Assembly (NCBI RefSeq): GCF_018729455.1
Contig: NZ_JAHHZF010000008.1
Span: 1 to 64,000 of the forward strand
DNA: 64,000 bases
Direction: 5' to 3'
Source of the DNA: Prosthecodimorpha staleyi
Lineage (GTDB): Bacteria > Pseudomonadota > Alphaproteobacteria > Rhizobiales > Ancalomicrobiaceae
The first letter of the stretch is position 1. The number at the start of each line of letters is the position of its first letter. Below the pieces are notes generated by a model. The model was given only the letters and a program-made list of their open reading frames with translations, did no database searches and was not told the origin of the DNA. Shown here piece after piece: positions 19,252 through 29,754 of this stretch. The position numbers and the translations under genes are program-made.

Positions 19252-20049
19252 ATGTCGAACTTCGGGAACCAATACGCGCGGTTCGGCTCGACCGTGGCGC
19301 GCCCGGATGCCCAGGCCATCGATCAGGGCCTGCGCTCCTACATGCTCTCGATCTACAACTATATGACGATCGGCGTGGCCGTGACCGGCCTTGCGGCGTT
19401 CTTCATCTACACCCTGTCGATCACCACGCCGGGCGCGGCCGATGCCGTGCAGACCCTGCGCGGCGGTGTGGCGCTGACCCAGTTCGGCTACACGCTGTTC
19501 GTCAGCCCGCTGAAGTGGGTGATCATGTTCGCGCCGCTCGGCCTCGTGCTCCTGCTGGGCTTCCGCGTCCAGTCTATGAGCGTGGCGGCAGCGCAGGGCG
19601 TGTTCTGGCTCTACGCGGCCCTGGTCGGCGTCTCGCTGGCGACCATCTTCATGATCTACACGCACGCTTCCATCACGCGCGTGTTCTTCATCACTGCCGC
19701 CACCTTCGGCGCGCTGTCGCTCTACGGCTACACGACTTCTAAGTCGCTGTCGGCCTGGGGGTCGTTCCTGTTCATGGGTCTGGTCGGCATCCTGATCGCC
19801 AGCATCGTGAACATCTTCCTGGCCTCGTCGGCGCTGCAGTTCGCCATCTCGGTGATCGGCGTGCTGGTCTTTGCCGGCCTGACCGCCTACGACACGCAGA
19901 AGCTCAAGGAAGAGTATATCTACGCTCTCGACGGCGCCGATCAGGCCACCATCGGCCGCTCGGCCATCATGGGCGCTCTGACCCTCTACCTCGACTTCAT
20001 CAACCTCTTCACCATGCTGCTGCAGCTGTTCGGTCAGAAGAACGACTGA
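19252..20049 (+). CDS. Bax inhibitor-1/YccA family membrane protein
   Basis: This 265-residue protein has about seven transmembrane helices between residues 35 and 260. It carries BI-1 family signatures: YNYMTIGVAVTG near the start, FFITAATFGALSLYGYTT in the middle and the conserved AYDTQKLKEEY segment with pH-sensing acidic residues. The C-terminus ALTLYLDFINLFTMLLQLFG is typical. In bacteria the family is linked to membrane protein quality control and calcium leak. ATG 19252 is preceded by an AAAGGA ribosome site. It is a single-gene transcript by position. Confidence 0.95.
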   Translation: MSNFGNQYARFGSTVARPDAQAIDQGLRSYMLSIYNYMTIGVAVTGLAAFFIYTLSITTPGAADAVQTLRGGVALTQFGYTLFVSPLKWVIMFAPLGLVLLLGFRVQSMSVAAAQGVFWLYAALVGVSLATIFMIYTHASITRVFFITAATFGALSLYGYTTSKSLSAWGSFLFMGLVGILIASIVNIFLASSALQFAISVIGVLVFAGLTAYDTQKLKEEYIYALDGADQATIGRSAIMGALTLYLDFINLFTMLLQLFGQKND

Positions 20050-20215
20050 TCCGGGACGCCGCAGTCGGAAGGCATCCGATGACGGGGCGCGGTCCGCAAG
20101 GGCCGCGCCCCTCGCATTTCGGGGGGCCGCGTTCCGCATCGCGCCGGGGCGGTGCAAGGCTGCCGCGCCCGGTGCGACCGTTGCATGCGTGTCGTTGGCC
20201 CGCTAGGCCTGCGGG

Positions 20216-21103
20216 ATGAACGCACGCAGCCTCGGTCTTGGCCTGATCCCGGCCCTCTTCGTCTTCCTGTGGTCGACCGGATGGGTCGCTGCGCGCTATG
20301 TGACGCCCTATGCCGATCCGCTGACCTTCCTGGCGGTGCGCTTCGGCCTCGCCGCCGTGCTGATCGGCACCTACGCGCTGACCTTCGGCGCCGGCCTGCC
20401 GCGCAATCCGCGCTTTATCCTGCATGCGCTGATCACCGGCGCGCTGCTGCACGGCCTCTATCTCGGCGGCGTCTGGTGGGCGATCGCCCATGGCATCCCG
20501 GCGGGCCTCTCCGCCCTGATCGCATCGGTCCAACCGCTTCTGACCGCCCTGCTGGCACCGCGCCTGCTCGGCGAGATGCTGACCACCCGCCGCAAGCTCG
20601 GCGTTGCGCTCGGCTTCATCGGTCTGGTGGTCGCGCTGTCGCCGAAGCTCGCCGGTCTCGGCTCGGACCACGTCGCCGGCGTCCTCGGTCCGCTCGCCGT
20701 CAATCTGGTCGGCATGGTGGCGGTGACGGCCGGCACCTTCTGGCAGAAGCGATTCCTGCAGGGCGGCGACCTGCGCACCATCGCGGCGCTGCAATATTGC
20801 GCCGCCTTCGCGACCGTGGCGCCCTTGGCGCTGGCCACGGAATCCTTGCGTTTCGAGCCGACCCCGGAGCTGTTCTTCGCGCTGGCCTGGTCGGTGCTGG
20901 TGCTCTCGATCCTGACCATCGCGCTTTATCTATTCCTGATCCGGCGCGGCGAGGTCTCGCGCGCGGCCGTTCTCATCTACCTGGTGCCGCCGGTTTCCGC
21001 GCTCCAGGCCTGGGCTTTGATCGGCGAGGTCCTCAGTCCGATCCAGTTCGCCGGAATGGCGGTCACGGTCGCCGGGGTGGCGCTGGCCTCCGGCCGCGGC
21101 TGA
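20216..21103 (+). CDS. EamA/DMT-superfamily permease
   Basis: This 295-residue inner-membrane protein of the drug/metabolite transporter superfamily has ten predicted helices in two EamA repeats. The first repeat begins FVFLWSTGWVAARYV and ends near LSPKLAGLG; the second begins GMVAVTAGTFWQKRF and ends GVALASGRG. The first repeat holds the typical Pro-rich IASVQPLLTALLAPRLLGE motif. Substrate is unknown; family members export amino acids or metabolites. The gene is isolated between the BI-1 gene and mcd. Confidence 0.9.
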   Translation: MNARSLGLGLIPALFVFLWSTGWVAARYVTPYADPLTFLAVRFGLAAVLIGTYALTFGAGLPRNPRFILHALITGALLHGLYLGGVWWAIAHGIPAGLSALIASVQPLLTALLAPRLLGEMLTTRRKLGVALGFIGLVVALSPKLAGLGSDHVAGVLGPLAVNLVGMVAVTAGTFWQKRFLQGGDLRTIAALQYCAAFATVAPLALATESLRFEPTPELFFALAWSVLVLSILTIALYLFLIRRGEVSRAAVLIYLVPPVSALQAWALIGEVLSPIQFAGMAVTVAGVALASGRG

Positions 21104-21256
21104 TCGGCACGCCTCCCCCAGAATTGGCCGCGCGGGGCCCCTTGCGGCGAAAGGCCCACGAAGGTCGCGCTTGCGGTCCTGTGCGGCATCCATATTTTCC
21201 CGCACCGCAACACATGCGACAGTAGCGCGGAAGCCGCCGCGTTCCGGGAGGTCCTG

Positions 21257-22939
21257 ATGACACTTGCAGCCGTCTCGCTCGATCCTGTGCCCGCCCTGAT
21301 CCCGGCTGCCCGCGCCGCCGTCGGCGCGCTCGACCGGTTCCTCGACCGCGCCCGCGACCGGGTCCGCGCCCGGGTCGAGAAGGACGGCCGCATCTCGGCC
21401 GACTTGGTCGATCGCGAGCAGCGCGCCGCCCATGGCCTCGCCTGGCTGGCAACTTACGTGGAATCGCTGCGCGAGATGGCCGGCTATGCCGAGCGGCTGA
21501 CCGATCTCGGCCGCTTCGGCCCGGTCGAGGCGGCGATCGTGCACGTCGCCTTCGGCGAGTATCTGGCCCAGATCCCGGGCGGCATCCCGATGAACCAGGG
21601 CGAGTTCGTCCGTCCGGCCGATCTCGGCCTCGGCGAGGCCGACCTTGCGCTCTTGCGCACGCCGGAAATCCTGCACCTGATCGAGACCGGCAACACGGTC
21701 GCCAACCGCGCCGTGCTGGTCGAGGCGATGACCCGGTCGGAAGGCGCGCTGACGGTCGGCGATACCGGCCTCGACGACACGCTCGACCAGTTCCGGGCCG
21801 AGATGTTCAGGTTCGCCGCCGACGCGGTCGTGCCGCATGCCCACGAATGGCATCTGAAGAACGAATACATTCCGATGGAAGTGGTCGGCCAATTGGCCGA
21901 ACTCGGCGTGTTCGGCCTGACCATTCCGGAGGAGTTCGGCGGCCTGGGTCTCGGCAAGGAATCCATGTGCGTCGTCTCCGAGGAGCTGTCGCGCGCCTAT
22001 ATCGGCGTCGGCTCGCTCGGCACCCGCTCCGAGATCGCCGCCGAACTGATCCTTGGCGGCGGCACGCCCGAACAAAAGGCCGAATGGCTGCCGCTGATCG
22101 CCTCCGGTGCGGTTCTGCCGACGGCGGTGTTCACCGAGCCCAATACCGGGTCGGACCTCGGCTCGCTGCGCACCCGCGCGGTGAAGGACGGCGATGTCTG
22201 GAAGGTCTCGGGCAACAAGACCTGGATCACCCACCCGGTCCGCGCCGACCTGATGACGCTCCTGGTGCGCACCGATCCGAACCAGCCCGGCTATCGCGGT
22301 CTCTCCATGCTGCTGGCGCCGAAGCCGCGCGGCACCGATGCCGAGCCTTTCCCGGCGGAGGGCATGTCGGGCGGCGAGATCGAGGTGCTCGGCTATCGCG
22401 GCATGAAGGAATACGAGATCGCTTTCGACGGCTTCGCGGTGCCGGCCGCCAATCTGCTCGGCGGCGTCGAGGGGCAGGGCTTCAAGCAATTGATGCAGAC
22501 CTTCGAATCCGCCCGCATCCAGACGGCGGCCCGCGCCATCGGCGTCGCCCAGTGCGCGCTCGATCTCGGCCTGCGCTATGCCCAGGAGCGCATCCAGTTC
22601 GGCAAGCCGCTGATCGCCTTCCCGCGCGTCTCCGACAAGCTGGCCATGATGGCGGTCGAGGTGATGATCGCCCGCCAGCTGACCTATTTCGCCGCGCGCC
22701 AGAAGGATCACGACAAGCGCTGCGACCTGGAGGCCGGCATGGCCAAGCTGCTCGGCGCCCGCGTCGCCTGGGCGGCGGCCGACAACGCGCTGCAGATCCA
22801 CGGCGGCAACGGCTTCGCACTCGAATATCCGGTCTCGCGGGTCTTGTGCGACGCCCGGATCCTGAACATCTTCGAAGGGGCAGCCGAGATCCAGGCGCAG
22901 GTGATCGCCCGCCGCATCCTCGATGGCGGCAACGGCTGA
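21257..22939 (+). CDS. mcd: (2S)-methylsuccinyl-CoA dehydrogenase (acyl-CoA dehydrogenase family)
   Basis: This 560-residue flavoprotein is longer than ordinary acyl-CoA dehydrogenases (about 380) because of an extra helical N-terminal domain of some 170 residues. That domain is characteristic of methylsuccinyl-CoA dehydrogenase of the ethylmalonyl-CoA pathway. The core shows FTEPNTGSDLGSLRTRAV, VSGNKTWITHP, LQIHGGNGFALEYPVSR and a late NIFEGAAEIQAQVIARRIL segment. It oxidises methylsuccinyl-CoA to mesaconyl-CoA and passes electrons to ETF, whose genes lie 4 kb downstream. The pathway assignment also fits phaA/phaB nearby. A strong terminator lies about 100 bases after the stop. ATG 21257 has a GGGAGG ribosome site. 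Confidence 0.82.
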   Translation: MTLAAVSLDPVPALIPAARAAVGALDRFLDRARDRVRARVEKDGRISADLVDREQRAAHGLAWLATYVESLREMAGYAERLTDLGRFGPVEAAIVHVAFGEYLAQIPGGIPMNQGEFVRPADLGLGEADLALLRTPEILHLIETGNTVANRAVLVEAMTRSEGALTVGDTGLDDTLDQFRAEMFRFAADAVVPHAHEWHLKNEYIPMEVVGQLAELGVFGLTIPEEFGGLGLGKESMCVVSEELSRAYIGVGSLGTRSEIAAELILGGGTPEQKAEWLPLIASGAVLPTAVFTEPNTGSDLGSLRTRAVKDGDVWKVSGNKTWITHPVRADLMTLLVRTDPNQPGYRGLSMLLAPKPRGTDAEPFPAEGMSGGEIEVLGYRGMKEYEIAFDGFAVPAANLLGGVEGQGFKQLMQTFESARIQTAARAIGVAQCALDLGLRYAQERIQFGKPLIAFPRVSDKLAMMAVEVMIARQLTYFAARQKDHDKRCDLEAGMAKLLGARVAWAAADNALQIHGGNGFALEYPVSRVLCDARILNIFEGAAEIQAQVIARRILDGGNG

Positions 22940-23042
22940 GGTCCGCCGGACGCACCCGCAGAATTGGGGGGTTGGCAGACAGCCTCCCGTCATGGAGTTA
23001 TCCTAACGGCAGGTTTTCAGGGGATTCTTGCCAAAAACTTGT

Positions 23043-23075
23043 AAAACCGGTCGGTGTCCCCGACCGGTTTTTTTT
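23043..23075 (+). terminator. Intrinsic terminator after mcd
   Basis: A perfect 12-bp stem, AAAACCGGTCGG/CCGACCGGTTTT, with a 5-base loop is followed by a run of eight T (23068-23075). It is the clearest rho-independent terminator in the window and ends the mcd transcript or a short RNA upstream. Confidence 0.92.
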
Positions 23076-23309
23076 ATGGTTTGGCGGGTCCGTGGGGCGG
23101 CGCCGGGCGCCTCGACCGGGGGGCGCCGACGGCGCCGATCGCCGCCGAGGCACGGTTAACCGGAAGCCCCGCATCGCGGGCGGTCGCGTTAACCCTCCGG
23201 TAGGAATGGTGTTGCCGATTGTAATCGTCCATGCGATGAACTGCATACACGGTGATTGCATGCTCTGGGCGAAGCCGGTCGGGACCTCCCGACCGGCTTT
23301 CGTCTTTTT
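23076..23309 (+). ncRNA. Non-coding stretch ending in a second terminator; candidate small RNA
   Basis: The gap between mcd and the SDR (578 bases) has no convincing gene. After the mcd terminator there are two GTTAACC boxes (23155-23161 and 23188-23194, 33 bases apart). About 80 bases later comes a second terminator, stem AAGCCGGTCGGG/CCCGACCGGCTT (23272-23299) and T-tract to 23309. Its stem closely resembles the first terminator. A terminator with no gene before it suggests a short transcript of roughly 100-150 bases, which I call a candidate sRNA. Its 5' end and function are not determinable. An upstream sRNA before the first terminator is also possible. Confidence 0.35.
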
Positions 23310-23517
23310 GCGGTTCGGCGGCGGCGCGAGATCCGGGGCGCGCGGGCGTGCAACACGACGCGGGCGTGCGTCGGCACCGGGACGTGCTATGGGAGGGCCG
23401 AGACCCTTGCCGGGCCAGATCGGCCTTCGCCTTCCCGCAGGCGACGGATCGCGCCGTCCCCACCCCGATCGCGGTGCCCCTGCGGAAGCATCGGGAGACC
23501 GCTCAAAGGAGATCTGC

Positions 23518-24360
23518 ATGCTGCCGCGAACCATCCTGGTGACGGGCGCGTCGACCGGCATCGGCCGGGCGGCCGCCGTCATGCTGAAGGCGCGCGGCTG
23601 GCGGGTCTTCGCGACCGCGCGGGCCGAGGCCGACCTGGACGCGCTGGCGGCCCTCGACCTGGAGCCCCTGCGGCTCGACTATCGCGAGGCCGGCAGCATC
23701 GCAGCTTGCGCCGAGGCCGTGCTGGAGCGCACCGGCGGCCGGATCGGCGCCCTGTTCAACAACGGCGCCTATGGTCAGCCGGGCGCGGTCGAGGATTTGC
23801 GGACCGACATTCTGCGCGCGCAGTTCGAGGCCAACCTGTTCGGCTGGCACGATCTGACCTGCCGGCTGATTCCCGCCATGCGGGCCAACGGCGCCGGCCG
23901 GATCGTGCAGTGCTCCTCCGTGCTCGGGATCGTCGCGATGAAATATCGCGGCGCCTATATCGCCTCGAAATTCGCGCTCGAAGGCCTGACCGACACGCTG
24001 CGCCAGGAATTGCACGGCACCGGCATCGCGGTCTCGACCATCCGTCCCGGCCCGATCGCGACCCGCTTCGTGCCCAATGCGATGGCGGCGTTCCAGGCGA
24101 ATATCGACATCGACGGTTCGGCCCATCGCGACATCTACCGGCGCCGGCTCGGGCGGATGGAGCGTGGCGGGGCAGGGCGCTTCAAATTGCCGCCCGAGGC
24201 GGTGGTCGACAGGCTGATCCACGCCCTCGAAAGCGACCGGCCGAAGCCCTACTATTCGGTCACCGTGCCGACCTATGTGATGGACGTGGTCCGGCGCATC
24301 TTGCCGGGCCGCGCGCTGGTCGGCTTCCTGCGCCGGGTCTCCGATCGGGAAGACCGCTAG
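23518..24360 (+). CDS. Short-chain dehydrogenase/reductase
   Basis: This 280-residue classical SDR has the NAD(P) loop TGASTGIG (residues 9-16), an NNGAYG motif in place of the usual NNAG, the active-site Ser in QCSSVLG and the catalytic pair in a Tyr-x-x-x-Lys motif (AYIASKFALEGL). The C-terminal part (VVDRLIHALESDRPKPYYSVTVPTY) resembles oxidoreductases annotated as YbbO-like or retinol-dehydrogenase-like. Substrate is unknown. An AAAGGAG ribosome site precedes ATG 23518. It follows the non-coding region with two terminators. Confidence 0.88.
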   Translation: MLPRTILVTGASTGIGRAAAVMLKARGWRVFATARAEADLDALAALDLEPLRLDYREAGSIAACAEAVLERTGGRIGALFNNGAYGQPGAVEDLRTDILRAQFEANLFGWHDLTCRLIPAMRANGAGRIVQCSSVLGIVAMKYRGAYIASKFALEGLTDTLRQELHGTGIAVSTIRPGPIATRFVPNAMAAFQANIDIDGSAHRDIYRRRLGRMERGGAGRFKLPPEAVVDRLIHALESDRPKPYYSVTVPTYVMDVVRRILPGRALVGFLRRVSDREDR

Positions 24361-24610
24361 GACGGACTCCGATCCGATGCGCCCGCTCTCAGGGGGCGCC
24401 GCGCCTACGGTCGGCCGATCGCCGGGGTGTTGGTGGGGCCGGCCCGCCATCCGACCGCCCGCTTCCGGCGTATGACGGGTCGGCGGCGTCGGGGGTTGCG
24501 GGCCTGCCGGCAAGCCGGCAAGGTCGCGCGCCCGGAGCCGGCCTGCGATCGAAGGGAGCGGCCCGCTCGTCCCGTGTATCGCCTGCGCCGCCAAGGCCGA
24601 AGGACCCGCC

Positions 24611-24802
24611 ATGGAAAGTATCGTCAACATGCTCGTGCCTTTCGCCATCCTCGCGGTCGGCGTCGTCCTGCTGCTCGGCCTGATCAACATGGCGCGCGGC
24701 GGCAGCCCGAACACCTCGCAGAAGCTGATGCGCTGGCGCGTCGGCCTGCAATTCGTCGCCATCGTGGTGATCATGACCGCGATCTGGCTGATGGGCCGCT
24801 GA
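24611..24802 (+). CDS. Twin transmembrane helix small protein (HIG1-type)
   Basis: This 63-residue protein has two transmembrane helices (about residues 7-27 and 43-61) joined by a polar basic loop (ARGGSPNTSQKLMRWRVG). The Q/R-containing loop motif QKLMRWRVGLQF is the HIG1 domain signature known from alphaproteobacteria and mitochondria, where such proteins associate with cytochrome oxidase. It lies 91 bases upstream of a cobalamin adenosyltransferase gene; this pairing is frequent in Hyphomicrobiales (family knowledge). Function here is inferred to be respiratory-chain related. Confidence 0.85.
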   Translation: MESIVNMLVPFAILAVGVVLLLGLINMARGGSPNTSQKLMRWRVGLQFVAIVVIMTAIWLMGR

Positions 24803-24893
24803 GGCACGGGATCGGCCGGAGCGCGGCCGCACCAGAAACAGACGGCGCCGCCCGGATCTTCCGGACGGCGGCCCGCCAAGGGGAGACACGGAC

Positions 24894-25472
24894 GTGGTCG
24901 TCCTGAACCGCATCTATACCCGCACCGGAGACGACGGCTCCACGGCGCTGTCGACCGGCGAGCGCCGGCCGAAATTCGACCTCCGGATCGAAGCCTACGG
25001 CACGGTCGACGAGACCAACGCCACGGTCGGTCTGGCGCGTCTGCACACCGGTGCGGCGGCACCGGTCGTCGATGCCATGCTGGCGCGCATCCAGAACGAC
25101 CTGTTCGATCTCGGCGCCGACCTGGCGACGCCGGAGGGCAAGCCGGTCGCGTGGGAACCGCTGAGGATCACGCCGGCGCAGGTGGAGCGGATCGAGCGCG
25201 AGATCGACGAACTCAACGCCGACCTGAAGCCGCTGCGCTCCTTCGTGCTGCCCGGCGGGTCGCCCGCCGCCGCCCATCTGCACCTCGCGCGCACGGTCTC
25301 GCGGCGCGCGGAGCGGCTGATGGTCGAACTGGCCGGACAGCCGGACGAGATCGTCGGTACCGCGGCGCTGCACTACGTCAACCGGCTGTCCGACTTCTTC
25401 TTCGTGGCCGCCCGCTGGGTCAACGATCGCGGCGCCGCCGACGTGCTCTGGGTGCCGGGCCAGAACCGGTGA
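24894..25472 (+). CDS. PduO-type cob(I)alamin adenosyltransferase
   Basis: This 192-residue enzyme transfers adenosine from ATP to cob(I)alamin to make adenosylcobalamin. It has the PduO-type N-terminal ATP site YTRTGDDGSTAL and the VDETNATVGLAR helix. The C-terminal SRRAERLMVEL and YVNRLSDFFFVAARWVN segments carry the conserved Arg and Asp residues. The start is GTG 24894 with a GGGGAG ribosome site. Adenosylcobalamin is needed by methylmalonyl- and ethylmalonyl-CoA mutases, fitting the mcd gene nearby. No cobalamin riboswitch was seen upstream. Confidence 0.93.
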   Translation: MVVLNRIYTRTGDDGSTALSTGERRPKFDLRIEAYGTVDETNATVGLARLHTGAAAPVVDAMLARIQNDLFDLGADLATPEGKPVAWEPLRITPAQVERIEREIDELNADLKPLRSFVLPGGSPAAAHLHLARTVSRRAERLMVELAGQPDEIVGTAALHYVNRLSDFFFVAARWVNDRGAADVLWVPGQNR

Positions 25473-25606
25473 TCCGGCCAGGCCGGGGAAAGGCGGCCGC
25501 CGCCAGGCGCTTGCCGCCCCTGTCCGCGTGGAAGCTGGACCGGGGCCTATCCGGGGCGCGGCTTTCGCGCCTATGATGGGCCATCGCCCGCCGGAGCCGG
25601 CCGCCT

Positions 25607-26326
25607 GTGTTCATTCCCCTGCATGACGCCAATCCGCTGCGCCACGTCGCCTTTCCGTATGTCACCTGGGCGCTGATCGGCGTCACGGTCGCGGTTCATG
25701 CCGCGATCTGGCTGGCGGCCCAATCCACGCTCATTCCCAATGCCGAGACCGGCGCCACGGTCGCCTTCGGGGTGATTCCGAGCGTGGTCGAGGGCATCCG
25801 GCGCATGCCGGCCATCTACGACCTCGTCCCGCCGCCGGTGACGCTGGTCTCCTATGCCTTCCTGCACGCCGACATGTGGCATCTGGCCGGCAACATGGTC
25901 TTCCTCTGGGTATTCGGTGACAATGTCGAGGATGCCTTCGGGCATTTGAAGTTCCTCGCCTTCTATCTGGTTAGCGCGGCGGTCGCGGGCGGGGCCCATG
26001 TTCTCCTCAATCCGACCTCGGACCTGCCCCTGATCGGCGCTTCCGGGGCGATCGCCGCCATCGTCGCCGCCTATCTGATCCTGCACCCGCGGGTCAGGCT
26101 GTGGATCCTGGCGCTCGGACGGATTCCGCTGCCGATCCCGGCTTGGCTGGCGCTCGGCGCCTGGATCCTGTTCCAGTTCTACAATGTTGCGGTGCACCAA
26201 GGCGACAACGTCGCCTGGTGGGCCCATATCGGCGGGCTGGCGGCCGGCGCCGCGCTGGTGCTCGTGCTGCGCCGGCCCGGCGTCCGGCTGTTCGACAGCG
26301 GAACCGATCTCGGCGCCACCGCGTGA
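25607..26326 (+). CDS. Rhomboid family intramembrane serine protease
   Basis: This 239-residue membrane protein has six predicted helices. The rhomboid catalytic dyad is present: Ser146 in GASGAIAA (GxSG motif) and His207 in WWAHIGG. The oxyanion Asn96 is in HLAGNMVFLWVFG. It cleaves transmembrane substrates within the bilayer; targets are unknown. The start is GTG 25607 (the protein begins FIPLHDANPLR, typical of the family). It lies 134 bases after the adenosyltransferase gene. Confidence 0.93.
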   Translation: MFIPLHDANPLRHVAFPYVTWALIGVTVAVHAAIWLAAQSTLIPNAETGATVAFGVIPSVVEGIRRMPAIYDLVPPPVTLVSYAFLHADMWHLAGNMVFLWVFGDNVEDAFGHLKFLAFYLVSAAVAGGAHVLLNPTSDLPLIGASGAIAAIVAAYLILHPRVRLWILALGRIPLPIPAWLALGAWILFQFYNVAVHQGDNVAWWAHIGGLAAGAALVLVLRRPGVRLFDSGTDLGATA

Positions 26327-26688
26327 CCGGTTTCGATCCCTTTGGTCACGTTGACTTGGCCGCACTGCATCATTAGCGTCCCAGCGCACTTTCGTGTCGC
26401 TCTCGACAAAGACGATCCGCTTCCGTCAGGCCAGGACGTCATCGCACCGCGCTGAGGGTTCGGCGGATCGCCGGAGCATCCCGAAGCCGGATGGATTGAT
26501 CCGTGTGGCTCGGGATCCGGAACGGCGGAGCGCCGGTCTGCCTCCCGTCGGGGGCAGGGCGCTCGAAGTCGGGTCCGCAGTCGTCCGGCGCCACGGCGTC
26601 GCGTCGTCTTCGGAGGCGGCGGGGAATTCTGAAGGGCGCCGCCGGGCCCGGCCGGGTTCGCGGGCGCCGTGAGACAGGGCTGTCGATC
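26327..26688 (+). other. Intergenic region upstream of etfB, no gene
   Basis: The 362-base gap holds no supported gene. TTGACT (26351-26356) followed after 17 bases by TTAGCG (26374-26379) is a weak promoter candidate for etfBA. Nothing else stands out. Confidence 0.4.
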
Positions 26689-27438
26689 ATGAAGATACTC
26701 GTGCCCGTCAAGCGGGTGGTGGACTACAACGTCAAGATCCGCGTCAAGCCGGACGGCTCGGGGGTCGACCTCGCCAACGTCAAGATGTCGATGAATCCGT
26801 TCGACGAGATCGGCGTCGAGGAGGCCCTGCGCCTGAGGGAAGCCGGCAAGGCGACCGAGGTGGTGGTGGTCTCGATCGGGCCGGCCCAGGCGGCCGAGAC
26901 GCTGCGCACCGGCCTCGCCATGGGGGCCGACCGCGGCATCCTGGTGAAGACCGACGCCGCGCTGGAGCCGTTGGCGGTAGCCAAGATCCTGAAGGGCGTC
27001 GTCGAGGCGGAGGCCCCGGGCCTCGTCATCCTCGGCAAGCAGGCGATCGACGACGACTGCGCCCAGACCGGCCAGATGCTGTCCGCCCTGCTCGGCTGGT
27101 CGCAGGGCACCTTCGCCTCCAAGCTGACCGTCGACGGCGACATGCTGTCGGTCATCCGCGAGGTCGACGGCGGCCTGCAGACCGTCAAGCTGAAGATGCC
27201 GGCCATCGTGACCACCGACCTGCGCCTCAACGAGCCGCGCTACGCATCGCTGCCGAACATCATGAAGGCGAAGAAGAAGCCGATCGACGAGAAGACCCCG
27301 GCCGATTTCGGTGTCGACACGACGCCGCGGCTGAAGGTGCTGACGACCGTCGAGCCGGGCGCCCGCAAGGCCGGCGTGAAGGTCGGTTCGGTCGCCGAAC
27401 TGGTCCAGAAGCTGAAGTCCGAAGCCGGCGTGATCTGA
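26689..27438 (+). CDS. etfB: Electron transfer flavoprotein beta subunit
   Basis: This 249-residue protein begins [20 protein letters not shown], the standard EtfB start, and contains the AMP-binding and ETF-beta signature region [20 protein letters not shown]. With EtfA it forms the soluble carrier that takes electrons from acyl-CoA dehydrogenases (such as Mcd) to ETF:ubiquinone oxidoreductase. The lysine-rich [12 protein letters not shown] recognition loop is present. etfA follows after 19 bases. Confidence 0.97.
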   Translation: MKILVPVKRVVDYNVKIRVKPDGSGVDLANVKMSMNPFDEIGVEEALRLREAGKATEVVVVSIGPAQAAETLRTGLAMGADRGILVKTDAALEPLAVAKILKGVVEAEAPGLVILGKQAIDDDCAQTGQMLSALLGWSQGTFASKLTVDGDMLSVIREVDGGLQTVKLKMPAIVTTDLRLNEPRYASLPNIMKAKKKPIDEKTPADFGVDTTPRLKVLTTVEPGARKAGVKVGSVAELVQKLKSEAGVI

Positions 27439-27457
27439 GCGCGAGGAGACCGGAACC

Positions 27458-28402
27458 ATGACCATTCTTCTCGTCGCCGAACACGACAATGCGTCCCTGA
27501 AGGACGCCACCCACAAGGCGCTCTCGGCCGCCCAGGCCATGGGCGGCGACATCCATGTGCTGGTCGCGGGCGAGAATGCCGCCGCGGCCGCCCAGGAGGC
27601 CGCCGGCCTGGCCGGGGTCGCCAAGGTGCTGCATGCCGAAGGCGCCGGGCTCGCCCATGCGCTGGCCGAGCCGCTGTCGGCCTTGATCGTCTCGCTGGCC
27701 GGCCCCTACGACGCGATCGTCGCGCCGGCCACCACGACCGGCAAGAACGTCATGCCGCGCGTCGCCGCGCTGCTCGACGTGATGCAGATCTCCGACGTGA
27801 CCAAGGTCGTCTCCGCCGACACCTTCGAGCGGCCGATCTATGCCGGCAACGCCACTCAGACCGTGCAGTCTACCGACGCCAAGAAGGTCGTCACCGTGCG
27901 CATCGCCGCCTTCCCGGCGGCCGGCACGGGCGGCTCGGCCCCGGTCGAGACAGTCGGCGGCGCGGCCGATCCGGGTCTCTCCACGTTTGTCGGCGAGGAG
28001 CTGTCGAAGTCGGACCGTCCGGAACTGACCTCGGCGCGGATCATCGTCTCCGGCGGCCGCGCGATGCAGAGCCGCGAGAACTTCACGACCTATATCGAGC
28101 CGGTCGCCGACAAGCTCGGCGCCGCCATCGGCGCCAGCCGCGCGGCGGTCGATGCCGGCTATGCCCCGAACGACTGGCAGGTCGGCCAGACCGGCAAGGT
28201 CGTGGCGCCCGAGCTCTATGTGGCGGTCGGCATTTCCGGCGCGATCCAGCATCTCGCCGGCATGAAGGACTCCAAGGTCATCGTCGCGATCAACAAGGAC
28301 GAGGAGGCGCCGATCTTCCAGGTCGCCGACTACGGCCTGGTTGCCGACCTCTATCAGGCGCTGCCGGAACTGGCCGCCGAACTCGGCAAGCTCGGCCGCT
28401 GA
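27458..28402 (+). CDS. etfA: Electron transfer flavoprotein alpha subunit
   Basis: This 314-residue subunit has the alpha/beta N-terminal domain (residues 1-190) and the C-terminal FAD-binding domain. The FAD site shows [51 protein letters not shown] and [15 protein letters not shown] ribosome site precedes ATG 27458. It is co-transcribed with etfB. The 3-hydroxyacyl-CoA dehydrogenase gene follows after 377 bases. Confidence 0.97.
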   Translation: MTILLVAEHDNASLKDATHKALSAAQAMGGDIHVLVAGENAAAAAQEAAGLAGVAKVLHAEGAGLAHALAEPLSALIVSLAGPYDAIVAPATTTGKNVMPRVAALLDVMQISDVTKVVSADTFERPIYAGNATQTVQSTDAKKVVTVRIAAFPAAGTGGSAPVETVGGAADPGLSTFVGEELSKSDRPELTSARIIVSGGRAMQSRENFTTYIEPVADKLGAAIGASRAAVDAGYAPNDWQVGQTGKVVAPELYVAVGISGAIQHLAGMKDSKVIVAINKDEEAPIFQVADYGLVADLYQALPELAAELGKLGR

Positions 28403-28779
28403 ACGGGGGCCGGGTCATGGCCGCGGGGCCGTGAGGCGGACTGTCGCAGGTCGGAAGCGGGCGGGAGCCGGAGGTTCCCGCCCGTTTGCATGGCCGGCAC
28501 GGCGATCTTGGCGAACGCGATCAAGCCTTTCGGCCGCACGGACTGGGACGGCCCTCTCGAAGCCCGCAGCGCAGCATTTCGACCATCCGATGGCTTGTAC
28601 GCCAGACGGACCGCGTTAGGATGGCGGCCCGCTCGACGTCGCCCGCCGCGGCATTCGGAGACCCGGTTTCCGGGGCGGTGCCGCAACGGATTGCGGCGAT
28701 GGATCCGGCATGGATCGCATTCCATGCCTCCGGCCGGCGGTCCGGGGGCATGGCACGCGATCGGAGAGCGAGACGGACG
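28403..28779 (+). other. Intergenic region between etfA and the hydroxyacyl-CoA dehydrogenase gene
   Basis: No gene is supported in these 377 bases. A small stem GGCGGGAGCCGG...CCGCCCG at about 28460-28487 could form a hairpin after etfA, with no T-tract. I see no clear promoter for the next gene, so it may be read from etfBA. Confidence 0.35.
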
Positions 28780-29661
<882 letters not shown>

Positions 29662-29754
29662 GCTGGGGCGGAAAGGGTCCGGTCATGGTCGTTTACGAAT
29701 CGTGAAGGTGTGGCGTGCCATCCTCGTCGCCTGAACGATCTGGAAGCGGCCATC

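Noticed and set aside
24803-24893. Cobalamin riboswitch before the adenosyltransferase gene
   Set aside because: The gap is only 91 bases and shows no B12-box-like conserved sequence.
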